Shown: positions 18,126 to 26,006 of the stretch, one piece after another
Layout of the letters: every line of letters begins with the position of its first letter
Numbering within the stretch: position 1 is the stretch's first letter
DNA from: Leptonema sp964619535
GTDB lineage: Bacteria > Spirochaetota > Leptospiria > Leptospirales > Leptonemataceae
Assembly (NCBI GenBank): GCA_964619535.1
Contig: CAZUEX010000001.1
Span: 310,001 to 374,000, forward strand
Direction: 5' to 3'
Length of the DNA: 64,000 bases
Notes under the pieces: generated by a model
Database searches by the model: none
Told to the model about the DNA's origin: nothing
What the model saw: only the letters and a program-made list of their open reading frames with translations
Translations under genes and position numbers: made by a program

Positions 18126-18151
18126 AAAAAAAAACGCCCCGAAGGGCGTTT
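18126..18151 (-). terminator. Intrinsic terminator of the sqr operon (minus strand)
   Basis: An 8-bp stem AAACGCCC/GGGCGTTT with the loop CGAA is followed, on the minus strand, by a run of nine T (the A run at 18126-18134, which overlaps the stem by three bases). This is a classical Rho-independent terminator for transcription coming from sqr and the short ORF at 18225. Confidence 0.8.
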
Positions 18152-18224
18152 GAGGGGTACGAGATTTCTGTAACAGGCAGAGCAACAGAAAATCAGTGTA
18201 TAACAGGCAGGCCTGAGGCCGCCC

Positions 18225-18416
18225 TTACTTATGACTCTTCAGAATCATGATCGTCATGCGAATGTTGATCATGATGAATCGGATCAGCTGCCAGAGAAAG
18301 CATCGTCGAAGAAAGACGACCTTTGCTGACGGAATGGTTGTGAATGATCCCTGAGTATACGCGCTCACAATCTCGGATTCTGATTTCGCTACAAATTCTA
18401 CGGGTTCCTGTTCCAT
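18225..18416 (-). CDS. Short ORF downstream of sqr, possibly frameshifted His-rich protein
   Basis: 63 codons, with an excellent SD (AAAGGAG 9 nt before the ATG) and the same orientation as sqr, 43 nt behind it. The first half (MEQEPVEFVAKSES...) looks like a normal soluble peptide, but the second half is an odd run of Ile/Met/Arg. In the frame two bases over, the same DNA encodes a coherent His/Asp-rich tail (core PIHHDQHSHDDHDSEES) ending at 18229. Either the gene carries a frameshift or sequencing error, or the downstream frame is incidental. A metal-binding role is speculation. Confidence 0.5.
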   Translation of the reverse strand: MEQEPVEFVAKSESEIVSAYTQGSFTTIPSAKVVFLRRCFLWQLIRFIMINIRMTIMILKSHK

Positions 18417-18459
18417 GATAGTACTCCTTTTTCTGCTATGGGTCGATAGTGCCTGAGAC

Positions 18460-19920
18460 TTATTCGGGGATCGTCCACCAGAATGGCTTCACCTTGGCCT
18501 TGTAGATGAACATGGTATGCAGTAGATGCTTGATCCAGTGTCCGGCAAGTCCGACCTCTCCCGTCGTATGGGTTAAGGAGCGACCGAACTTCTTATACTT
18601 ACGGTAGTCAGGAACGATCGGATACATCGTCATCGCCACTGCACTGCCGCTGAAGAAGCTTTTCCCTGCCGATGCAACGCAGGCAGCGCCCAGCTCAGCC
18701 ATGGAGGCCGTATGCTTCGGAGTATCGCTGCCCTTGCGCAACATCTCTGCAATGCTTCGCGCAACGGCCTTGCCCATAATAGCCGAAGGCATTCCTGTTC
18801 GTGGTGGAGTGGGGCTGATGGGAGTTCCGTTCGGGCTTTTCATCGGTTTGGAGATCGGATGCGGCGGTGCAAATGCGATGCCGATGGCAAAGATGTTCTT
18901 GTAATGCGGTGATTGGTAGGTTTTTGGCCAGTCTTCAGGCGACCATTCTTCAAAGTTCCGCGGAGTGTAGTCTGCATCAACGCGCATCATACCGTTGGGT
19001 GCAAAGAGCTTTTCGGTAATATCGCCTCCCTGTTTGTCGTAAGCCTTCAGGCCAACACCGGAAAACGGAGGGATGAGCATGGTAAAATCGCTTTTCACGT
19101 ATCGCTGTTCACCGCTCAGCGTTTCGTAATAGATACGATCCTTTTCGACCCGGTTTACATGGGCTCGCGTAATCCACTGGATCCCTTTTTCGGTATAAAA
19201 GGATTCGGCGAAGATCTTTCCAGAGGTAACGTAGCCGGCCCGGCGAATCGACATTCCTCCTACGCCAAAGTCCCCCAGCTCGTATTCATTGGAGACCCAC
19301 ACCAGTTTGGCTTTATCACGAACACCGTGTTTTCTCAGTTCAAAATCAACGTTAAACATGTATTCGAAGGCCGCACCCTGGCAGGTACACGTGCCGTGGC
19401 CAGTACCTATCACGAAATTGAGCTGCTCGCCTTTTTTCATGCGCTCAATGGCTTTCTGGAATTGCTCGGCTGCCTCGGCAGCATGACCGAACGTACAGAT
19501 AGAAAGGCTGTTTCCCTGTTCTGGCCCCAGTCCCGGTGTGGCCTGGAAATTCAGCTTCGGACCTGTAGCGTTTACCAGAAAATCATACGTAAGTCGTTCT
19601 GTCTGTCCGGCACTATCCGGAGCCGTGGATTCAATGGTGATGAAGGGAGCGGGAACTTCTCCTTCGCCTTCGGGGTGTATACTGATGGCTTTGGCCTGTT
19701 TGTAAACAATGCCCGCCTTCCTGTACACCGGAGCCAGTTCGAAGGTTACGTCCTCTGGCTTCATTTTGCCGACGCCAACCCATACGTTTGATGGAATCCA
19801 GTTCCATTTTGAATTGGGCGTAACAACGACGACCTCATGCTTCTTGCCCGTGTAGCGCTTTAGCAGTGTGGCCGCTGTATGTCCGGAAATTCCTCCGCCC
19901 ATGATTACAATTCTTGCCAT
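18460..19920 (-). CDS. Sulfide:quinone oxidoreductase-like flavoprotein
   Basis: A membrane-associated FAD enzyme expected to pass electrons from sulfide to quinones. The 486 residues have an N-terminal dinucleotide fold (VIMGGGISGHTAA, about 5-17), the second FAD segment LVNATGPKLNF (about 115-125) and FAIGIAF near 344-350. Candidate redox cysteines are Cys178 and Cys180 (GTCTCQG) and Cys414 (GAACVASAG). Their spacing differs from type I SQR, so a different SQR type or a related oxidoreductase is possible. The C-terminus carries the amphipathic segment HWIKHLLHTMFIYK expected for membrane binding. The start is the ATG at 19920 with SD GGGAGGAG. Confidence 0.75.
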   Translation of the reverse strand: MARIVIMGGGISGHTAATLLKRYTGKKHEVVVVTPNSKWNWIPSNVWVGVGKMKPEDVTFELAPVYRKAGIVYKQAKAISIHPEGEGEVPAPFITIESTAPDSAGQTERLTYDFLVNATGPKLNFQATPGLGPEQGNSLSICTFGHAAEAAEQFQKAIERMKKGEQLNFVIGTGHGTCTCQGAAFEYMFNVDFELRKHGVRDKAKLVWVSNEYELGDFGVGGMSIRRAGYVTSGKIFAESFYTEKGIQWITRAHVNRVEKDRIYYETLSGEQRYVKSDFTMLIPPFSGVGLKAYDKQGGDITEKLFAPNGMMRVDADYTPRNFEEWSPEDWPKTYQSPHYKNIFAIGIAFAPPHPISKPMKSPNGTPISPTPPRTGMPSAIMGKAVARSIAEMLRKGSDTPKHTASMAELGAACVASAGKSFFSGSAVAMTMYPIVPDYRKYKKFGRSLTHTTGEVGLAGHWIKHLLHTMFIYKAKVKPFWWTIPE

Positions 19921-19944
19921 GATCTCCTCCCTGGTGAGCCTATA

Positions 19945-19963
19945 ACATATACCCGGTATGTGT
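19945..19963. promoter_or_regulatory. Inverted repeat upstream of sqr, candidate operator
   Basis: ACATATACC at 19945-19953, spacer C, then GGTATGTGT at 19955-19963: arms match at 8 of 9 positions. It lies 25 to 43 nt upstream of the sqr ATG and is followed by GTATAC. A site this close to the start is well placed for a repressor, for example an ArsR-family sulfide or persulfide sensor, but no regulator gene is adjacent. Confidence 0.4.
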
Positions 19964-20072
19964 ATACGCTAAAATGATAAAGAAATTTGAATATCTGGTC
20001 AAGCAAAATTCGAATATATGTACAATCGGAGCAGTTGATTCTTAGACTGTTTCTCAAAAAGGGGACGCGGCG

Positions 20073-20096
20073 AAAAAAAAGGCCGCCGAAGCGGCC
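20073..20096 (-). terminator. Intrinsic terminator of icd (minus strand)
   Basis: A 6-bp GC stem GGCCGC/GCGGCC with the loop CGAA is followed on the minus strand by eight T (20080-20073). It begins 7 nt after the icd stop codon and has the same CGAA loop as the sqr terminator. Confidence 0.8.
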
Positions 20097-20102
20097 CTGA
20101 CG

Positions 20103-21572
20103 CTACTCGCCCTGGGCGAGTGAAAAGCCGAGGGAGCCATCGTAGGTGTAGAGGTTCTCTACCTTGATGACCTGGAAATCCGAATCCGAAAGGCGTTTCT
20201 GAAGTGCCAGAACGCTGTCAAAGGTAATGGGTACGAGTTTCAGGCCGTCGTCCTTGCTCTCTGCATTCCTGTCGATGAAACGCACGCGCCAGTGATCGGA
20301 GCAAAAGGTTTCTGGATAACCACCAGGGTAGACCTTAACGCCACGGTTTGTAATAACGTTGAGCTGAAATTCCGGGCCGGCCAGCGCTTCAAGCTTCCTG
20401 CCCAGCTCTTCAGCTGTATAGCGAATATCATCAAGATAAATGTCAACGCCGACCAGTTCTTTTCGGTAAGAGCGACGTTTGTACGCGGGGATGCTGATTC
20501 TTGCATCCTCGCCATAATGGACCGGCTCAAAGTGTTTCGGACTGCGGCCCAGGTTTTCGATGACGGCCCTGGTAAAGTCGGCCGTTCCTACCTTTTGTTT
20601 ACTGAGATCTTCTTTGTAGATATCGCCTGTATGGATGCCATCTTCCAGTGTGGCCAGCCAGGCATTCCGAATGCGTGCAGCAATGGCAGGCTGGCCGATG
20701 TGTACGAGCATCATGACCGCCGCATTTAACAGGCCCGAGGGATTCGCTATGCCTTTGCCGGCAATATCGGGGGCTGAGCCATGGATGGCCTCAAACATGG
20801 CCGCATTCATTCCCACATTGGCCGAGCCAAAGAGACCGACAGAGCCTGCAATCTGGGCAACGATATCTGAGATGATGTCGCCATACAGGTTCAGGGTAAC
20901 GACCACCTCATAGTTTTCCGGACGGTCTGCCAGAAGGGCCGAGCCGATGTCGATAATCTGGGACTTCTTCTGGATATCGGGATATTCGGCCCCGATTTCC
21001 TCGAAAACGGAGTGGAAGAGGCCGTCCGTCATCTTCATGATGTTATCTTTCACCATGCAGGTGACCTCTTTCTTACCATAGGCCCTGGCATATTCAAAGG
21101 CGTAGCGGATGATCCGTTCGGACCCAGGACGAGAGATGACCTTCAGGCATTCGTAGGCCTCGCCAGTTTGCCTGTATTCTATGCCGGCATACAGGTCTTC
21201 TTCGTTTTCACGGATGATGACGAGGTCTATGTTCGGATGCCTGGTATTTACGTATGGATGAAGGGCTTTGCAGGGACGAACGTTGGCAAAAAGACCAAGG
21301 GTCTTACGGACCGAAACGTTCAGCGACTTATAGCCTCCCCCCTGCGGGGTGGTAATGGGAGCTTTGAGAAAGACGCCTGTTTTACGCAGGGTGGCCCAGG
21401 CCTCAGGCTTGATGCCGGAGGTAAAGCCACTCTTGTAGACGCTTTCCCCGATCTCAATCCTGTGAGGTTCAAGTTCAGCACCTGCAGCCTGCAAAATCTG
21501 CAGGGTGGACTCCATGATCTCGGGACCGATTCCGTCCCCATGTGCTACGGTAATGGGTACTTTTCCTGACAT
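20103..21572 (-). CDS. icd: Isocitrate dehydrogenase, long Thermus-type
   Basis: Oxidative decarboxylation of isocitrate to 2-oxoglutarate in the TCA cycle. The first 335 residues form the beta-decarboxylating dehydrogenase fold: AHGDGIGPEIM, KAPITTP, LGLFANVRP, IIRENEEDLYAGIEY and the nucleotide region HGSAPDIAGKGIANPSG. A C-terminal extension of about 140 residues (SYRKELVGVDIYLD onward) makes it 489 residues, as in Thermus IDH and unlike the 416-residue E. coli enzyme. It is monocistronic, with its own promoter and terminator. NAD versus NADP preference is not settled by eye. Confidence 0.9.
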   Translation of the reverse strand: MSGKVPITVAHGDGIGPEIMESTLQILQAAGAELEPHRIEIGESVYKSGFTSGIKPEAWATLRKTGVFLKAPITTPQGGGYKSLNVSVRKTLGLFANVRPCKALHPYVNTRHPNIDLVIIRENEEDLYAGIEYRQTGEAYECLKVISRPGSERIIRYAFEYARAYGKKEVTCMVKDNIMKMTDGLFHSVFEEIGAEYPDIQKKSQIIDIGSALLADRPENYEVVVTLNLYGDIISDIVAQIAGSVGLFGSANVGMNAAMFEAIHGSAPDIAGKGIANPSGLLNAAVMMLVHIGQPAIAARIRNAWLATLEDGIHTGDIYKEDLSKQKVGTADFTRAVIENLGRSPKHFEPVHYGEDARISIPAYKRRSYRKELVGVDIYLDDIRYTAEELGRKLEALAGPEFQLNVITNRGVKVYPGGYPETFCSDHWRVRFIDRNAESKDDGLKLVPITFDSVLALQKRLSDSDFQVIKVENLYTYDGSLGFSLAQGE

Positions 21573-21589
21573 TGCCTGTTCCTGGGAGT

Positions 21590-21618
21590 AGGATATTTTC
21601 AGGCCGCCAGATAGTCAA
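21590..21618 (-). promoter_or_regulatory. Sigma70-type promoter for icd
   Basis: On the minus strand TTGACT (21618-21613) and TATCCT (21595-21590) are separated by exactly 17 bp. An AT-rich tract lies upstream of the -35 element. Transcription would begin near 21583, leaving a leader of about 11 nt that includes AGGAA ahead of the ATG at 21572. Confidence 0.5.
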
Positions 21619-21722
21619 ATTTTAAAATAAAATCATATTATAAAAAAGTTAAAATAAATTCACATACAGGAGAATCGGAAGGAAATCAAACATCTGTTCC
21701 CTGCCGATGTAAGGGCCCTTTC

Positions 21723-23042
21723 TTATTCAGAATGGCTCACCATCTCCGGGAAGATCAGCAGAAGTGCCAGAGCAAAAACCTGCAAAGCGATAAACGGTAT
21801 AACCCCTCTGTAGATATGAGCGGTTCGAACCTCTGGCGGAGCAATCCCTTTCAGGTAGAAGATCGAGAAACCGAAAGGAGGACTGAGAAACGACGTTTGC
21901 AGGTTCATCGCAATCAGAACACCGAACCACACCGGATCGATCCCCAGGCGTACGGCGGCCGGTGCCAGTATGGGGATCACAATAAATACAATCTCAAAGA
22001 AGTCGATAAAGAAGCCCAGGACGAAGATGACCAGCATCGAAACGGCCACCAAACCCCACTTACCTCCGGGGATGTTCAGAAGCCAGTCATCAATCCAGAT
22101 ATCGCCCCCCACGCCACGAAACACCAGAGCGAAAACCGTAGAGCCAATAAGAAGGAATACGACCATGACGGTGAGCTTTGTGGTGCTTTCCATCGTTTCG
22201 ATCAGTGCCTTTTTGGTCAGCTTTCCACGCATGGCAGCCAGAGCCAGTGCGCCGATTGCCCCGAGAGCACCGGCCTCGGTGGGCGTTGCAACACCGGCAA
22301 AGATGCTGCCAAGGACAAGAAGAATCAGAAGCAGTGGTGGCACAAGGGCCAGAGCCACATTGGAAAGCAGCGCCTTCAGATTATCCGGACGTTCTGTTAC
22401 AGGCAGGGCAGGGGCCCTTTCAGGCTCTAAGAAGGCAATCGACAGCACATACAGAAGAAACAGCCCTGCTACCAGTAATCCGGGAATCAAGGCGCCAACA
22501 AAAAGCTCTCCGACAGAGATGCCCATCTGATCTCCGAGGATGACCAGGACAACGCTTGGCGGAATGATCTGACCGAGGGTGCCAGAGGCTACGATGACGC
22601 CCGTTGCCAGCTCCTTTGAATATCCATAGCGGAGCATTACCGGCAGAGAGATCATGCCCATGGCCACCACCGAAGCACCGACAACACCGGTAGCAGCAGC
22701 CAGCAATGTTCCAACGAGAACCACAGCGACGGCAAGACCACCGCGAAGAGGACCAAATAACTGTCCGATGCTCGTAAGCAGTTCTTCAGCGATCTTTGTC
22801 TTCTCGAGCATCGTCCCCATGAAGATGAAGAAGGGAACGGCCAGAAGAATCATGTTGGCCATTATGCCAAACATGCGTTCTGGCAGGGCATAGAAAAGGG
22901 CAGGCTCGAATACTCCGACGGCCATGCCAATTAACGAAAAGAGCAGGCCCACACCGGCAAGAGAGAAGGCCGCCGGATAACCGCTGAACAGGAATACAAG
23001 CAGGCCAAGAAACATCAACGGTCCGAGATATGAGGCAGTCAT
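21723..23042 (-). CDS. dctM: TRAP transporter large permease DctM
   Basis: The membrane subunit that carries out Na+- or H+-coupled uptake in a tripartite ATP-independent periplasmic transporter. 439 residues and about 12 hydrophobic segments. Family motifs include AVPFFIFMGTMLEKT, ATGVVGASVVAMGMISLPVML and GTLGQIIPPSVVLVIL. The start is the ATG at 23042, which has CAGGAG 9-10 nt upstream; the frame extends to a GTG at 23063 that lacks an SD. It is last in the dctP-dctQ-dctM operon. Confidence 0.93.
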   Translation of the reverse strand: MTASYLGPLMFLGLLVFLFSGYPAAFSLAGVGLLFSLIGMAVGVFEPALFYALPERMFGIMANMILLAVPFFIFMGTMLEKTKIAEELLTSIGQLFGPLRGGLAVAVVLVGTLLAAATGVVGASVVAMGMISLPVMLRYGYSKELATGVIVASGTLGQIIPPSVVLVILGDQMGISVGELFVGALIPGLLVAGLFLLYVLSIAFLEPERAPALPVTERPDNLKALLSNVALALVPPLLLILLVLGSIFAGVATPTEAGALGAIGALALAAMRGKLTKKALIETMESTTKLTVMVVFLLIGSTVFALVFRGVGGDIWIDDWLLNIPGGKWGLVAVSMLVIFVLGFFIDFFEIVFIVIPILAPAAVRLGIDPVWFGVLIAMNLQTSFLSPPFGFSIFYLKGIAPPEVRTAHIYRGVIPFIALQVFALALLLIFPEMVSHSE

Positions 23043-23109
23043 CGAGAAAAACTCCTGAGGCACAGTTTGTTTTTGAAACGGTCTATTACGGATTTCATCA
23101 GAATGGTTT

Positions 23110-23670
23110 TCATATGGCCTTTTTCACGACCTGCTTTTCCTCTCTCATGTGATACTCACCGCGAAGCCGTGCTATGTTTTCGATCAGAAACGATATTCCC
23201 TGAAGCAACAACAGTATAAAGGACACAGGAAGCAATGTTTTGATAGGAAACCGCGGCAGGCCTCCTGGATCCGGTGACATCTCAACAACCATCCAGGAAT
23301 TGATGATCGTAGGTACCGAAAGGATTGTGATAAAAATGCAGAATGGAATGAGAAACAGGACCGTGCCGACGATGTAGATCCAGGCCTGTGTTTTTTCAGG
23401 GAAGCGATTGAACAGCACATCAACCTGAACATGTGCTCGGTGCCTGAGTCCGTAACCGGCACCGAGCAAAAAGATAGCGCTGAAGGCGTACCACTGCAAT
23501 TCCATCAGGGCGTTCGACGTCAGATCAATGCCTGTAAAACGACTTGTATAACGCATCAGGGCATTGAAGCTTGCGATGACCACCATAAAAAGGCAGAGCC
23601 ACATCAACAAACGACCGATGCGATCGTTCATTCGATCTACCATTTTCGCGAATTGCAGCAATCTCTTCAC
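23110..23670 (-). CDS. dctQ: TRAP transporter small permease DctQ
   Basis: The small membrane subunit of the TRAP transporter, about 186 residues with four membrane helices (WLCLFMVVIASFNALMRY, LQWYAFSAIFLLGAGYG, IVGTVLFLIPFCIFIT and a C-terminal helix). HRAHVQVDVLF is the DctQ signature. I chose the GTG at 23670, preceded by GAGGAC, because the longer in-frame start at 23745 would run back into dctP; this leaves a 20-nt gap after dctP. Confidence 0.9.
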   Translation of the reverse strand: MKRLLQFAKMVDRMNDRIGRLLMWLCLFMVVIASFNALMRYTSRFTGIDLTSNALMELQWYAFSAIFLLGAGYGLRHRAHVQVDVLFNRFPEKTQAWIYIVGTVLFLIPFCIFITILSVPTIINSWMVVEMSPDPGGLPRFPIKTLLPVSFILLLLQGISFLIENIARLRGEYHMREEKQVVKKAI

Positions 23671-23690
23671 TCTTTCGTCCTCAGCTATGT

Positions 23691-24791
23691 TTATTTTTTC
23701 TGTGAAGCAAAGTCCAGGTAAGCCAGTTCGGCCGCGGCGAACCATTCATGCTGTTCGTCGCGAAACTTCTTCCATGACTGGTAAATCTTTTTGTAAGCTG
23801 GATTCTTTGCTGACTCCTCGTTCATGTACTCTTCTGTCGCTTTGCGTCCTGCGGCAAGAATTTCATCGCTGAACCGGCGAAGTTTTACACCTTTTGCCAG
23901 CATACGCTTCAAAGCCGGAGGATTCTTCGCGTCAAACTGCGACGTCATCCACATGTTCGCGGCAGCCATGCCTGCCTCCAGGATTGCCTGGTAGTTCGAA
24001 GGCAGCCGGGCCCACTCATCCCTGTTGACGTAGAAATTCATCTCGGAACCTGGTTCCCAGAATCCCGGATAATAGTAATTCTTCGCCACGCGATAGAAGC
24101 CCAGCTTTTCGTCGTCGTAAGGTCCAACCCACTCTGTGGCATCGATGGCACCGCGTTCCAGGGCCGGATAGATGTCGCCTCCTGCCAGAAGCTGCACAGA
24201 AACACCCATACGGCTCATCACCTGTCCGCCAATGCCGGGTATACGCATCTTCAGGCCTTTCAGGTCGTTTACCGTGTTGATCTCGCGACGGAACCAACCG
24301 CCCATCTGCACCCCCGTGTTGCCTCCCGGAAAGCTGCGGATATTGAAGTCGGACAGGACTTCATTGATCAGCTCCAGGCCACCACCGGCATAAAGCCAGG
24401 CATTTTGCTGTCTGGCCGTCATCCCGAAAGGAACGCTGGTATCAAAGGCCAGTGCCGAATTCTTGCCGGTGTAATAGTAGGAGGCCGTGTGGCCCATGGC
24501 AACGGTTCCGTTTTGCACGGCATCCAGCACCTGCAAGGCGGGAACGATTTCGCCCCCGGGATATACGCGAATCTGGAACTTGTTGCCTGTCATGGCAGCA
24601 ACGTATTTGCTCATCGTCTCGGCGGCGCCGTAGATGATGTCCAGGCTGCGTGGAAAGCTGGAGGCCAACCTCCAGTGAACCTCCGGACCTTCTGCAGTGG
24701 CCACAGCGCCGGGTTCTTTGTTCGAACATCCAACGGTTGAGCCAAGCACAGCGGCCGGTATGACTTTCGTCAGGAACTCTCTTCTATTCAT
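23691..24791 (-). CDS. dctP: TRAP transporter substrate-binding protein, TakP-like
   Basis: An extracytoplasmic solute receptor of 366 residues. The N-terminus has a Tat-like RREFL followed by a short hydrophobic region and a lipobox-like GSTVGC (Cys at about 22). The conserved carboxylate-binding Arg lies in LKMRIPGIGG. EWVGPYDDEKLGF and PGFWEPGSEMNFYVN resemble TakP/TTHA0766-type receptors for 2-oxo acids or lactate. A 2-oxo acid or hydroxy acid is therefore the likely ligand, by inference. First gene of the TRAP operon. Confidence 0.9.
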   Translation of the reverse strand: MNRREFLTKVIPAAVLGSTVGCSNKEPGAVATAEGPEVHWRLASSFPRSLDIIYGAAETMSKYVAAMTGNKFQIRVYPGGEIVPALQVLDAVQNGTVAMGHTASYYYTGKNSALAFDTSVPFGMTARQQNAWLYAGGGLELINEVLSDFNIRSFPGGNTGVQMGGWFRREINTVNDLKGLKMRIPGIGGQVMSRMGVSVQLLAGGDIYPALERGAIDATEWVGPYDDEKLGFYRVAKNYYYPGFWEPGSEMNFYVNRDEWARLPSNYQAILEAGMAAANMWMTSQFDAKNPPALKRMLAKGVKLRRFSDEILAAGRKATEEYMNEESAKNPAYKKIYQSWKKFRDEQHEWFAAAELAYLDFASQKK

Positions 24792-24894
24792 GAGTCAGTA
24801 CGATGTGGATTTTCTTTTCTGTGACAACACTCTTTTCCAGGGAAGGCCGTGAAATGGAAAAAATAGTTGCAGAGATTTATCATCGAACACTGAA

Positions 24895-25554
24895 CTACTG
24901 CTGCCCTGAATCCTGCTTTCTGGCATTCGGGGCAGAGCTGTTCTCGGGCAGTCTTTCACGGATCTCATCGGGATGAAAGGGCAGGTCGTCGCTGAGTATA
25001 TCGATGCCAAACCAGCCAAGGCCCCAGTCGACGAACTCCGCAAAGCTGAAGCCGAGGCGTATGCCGAAAAAAAGCCCCGCAGAGATCTCAATGCCCGTTT
25101 GATGCTCTACAGGAGCATAGCGATCTTTGATTTTGCCCTGTTTAAAAAGAGGCTTTGCCTTATGCAGCGGAATGGTCGTGCCGGCGGGGCTTCTGGCCTT
25201 CACGTCTTTGCGCCGCAGCTTCAGTGTTGAGGGGAGAGGCTGTTGTTCAGTGGTCTGACCTGTGTCGGCTGGTTTTACGTCGAACAGCATGTCACTGCCA
25301 AGTAGAAAGAGAGCAAAATCCTGGTCATCGAACTCACCCACTTCTCCGCCTCGAAGTCCCACAGAGCGGCCGTCGCGGGATTTATGCTGCAGGCCAAGTT
25401 TCACAGGGCCCGTGCGCACGGCTGCACCGTAAGAATGGGTCTGAAACTGAAGCGTGAAGACATCTGCCGTATCCTTCTGTCTCTGGTAGCGGTAGAGTGA
25501 GCTGCAGTCTGTTAAGAGGAAGGGGAGCAGAAAAACAAGGTATGACTTATTCAT
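24895..25554 (-). CDS. Putative lipoprotein
   Basis: 219 residues with a short signal peptide and lipobox LLTDC (Cys at about 17). The mature part contains repeated short strands (VFTLQFQTHSYGAAVRTGP, VGLRGGEVGEF) and a hydrophobic segment GIEISAGLFFGIRLGFSFAE that could sit in or on a membrane. Function unknown. Its start overlaps the upstream zinc-ribbon gene by 8 nt. The strand-rich, Gly-rich texture suggests an outer-membrane-associated protein. Confidence 0.65.
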   Translation of the reverse strand: MNKSYLVFLLPFLLTDCSSLYRYQRQKDTADVFTLQFQTHSYGAAVRTGPVKLGLQHKSRDGRSVGLRGGEVGEFDDQDFALFLLGSDMLFDVKPADTGQTTEQQPLPSTLKLRRKDVKARSPAGTTIPLHKAKPLFKQGKIKDRYAPVEHQTGIEISAGLFFGIRLGFSFAEFVDWGLGWFGIDILSDDLPFHPDEIRERLPENSSAPNARKQDSGQQ

Positions 25555-25975
25555 AGGATGTTCCTTCGTAGGCCTGCGGATAGCATGTCTTGCAGCCTCG
25601 GATGCTTAATCTGGTCGCATCCTCATCGGGATTGGAAAAGGCCACACAGGAGGCCTTCAGCGATAGCTTCTTTTTACAGACAGGGCAAAGACGTTTTCCC
25701 TGACCGGCCAGGCAGAAAGGACATCCCTTGATGAAGGTTCGCATCTCACTTTTGCCAAGCTGTAGCTGGTTGGATCGCATCTGCTCTCCCTTTCGCAGAT
25801 CGTGGCCGCAGACCGGACAGTAGCCGCGAATCGGCAATCGCTCGCGTTGCGGGGAGTTAACCCTGACGGAAAATAGCATCCACAGCAAAAAGGCCAGCAT
25901 GCCGCCCAGTACGGCAAGCAGGATGAGCATGGTATCGGTCACAGGCGATCGTTTATCGCCAGTTTTTGCGGGCAA
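25547..25975 (-). CDS. Membrane-anchored zinc-ribbon protein
   Basis: 142 residues: one membrane helix near the N-terminus (MLILLAVLGGMLAFLLWMLF) and then a row of paired cysteines (CPVCGH, CPFC, CPVCKKK, and C..C near the end), enough for two zinc ribbons. The listed start is a TTG at 25975; a GTG at 25942 or the ATG at 25930 would shorten it without losing the helix. No SD decides between them. Function unknown; it is coupled to the following lipoprotein. Confidence 0.6.
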   Translation of the reverse strand: MPAKTGDKRSPVTDTMLILLAVLGGMLAFLLWMLFSVRVNSPQRERLPIRGYCPVCGHDLRKGEQMRSNQLQLGKSEMRTFIKGCPFCLAGQGKRLCPVCKKKLSLKASCVAFSNPDEDATRLSIRGCKTCYPQAYEGTSYE

Positions 25976-26006
25976 GCACTTCTATACGGTGTAGCCGGGC
26001 AGCCTG

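Noticed and set aside
18171..18210. The direct repeat TAACAGGCAG (two copies 30 nt apart)
   Set aside because: Only two short copies, with no third unit or spacer regularity; not a CRISPR or satellite array.
18913..19791. A 292-codon plus-strand frame opposite sqr
   Set aside because: Antisense shadow of a well supported flavoprotein gene, no recognisable motif and no SD.
21707..21720. The palindrome AAGGGCCCTT downstream of dctM as a terminator
   Set aside because: It has no loop space and no T tract on the minus strand.
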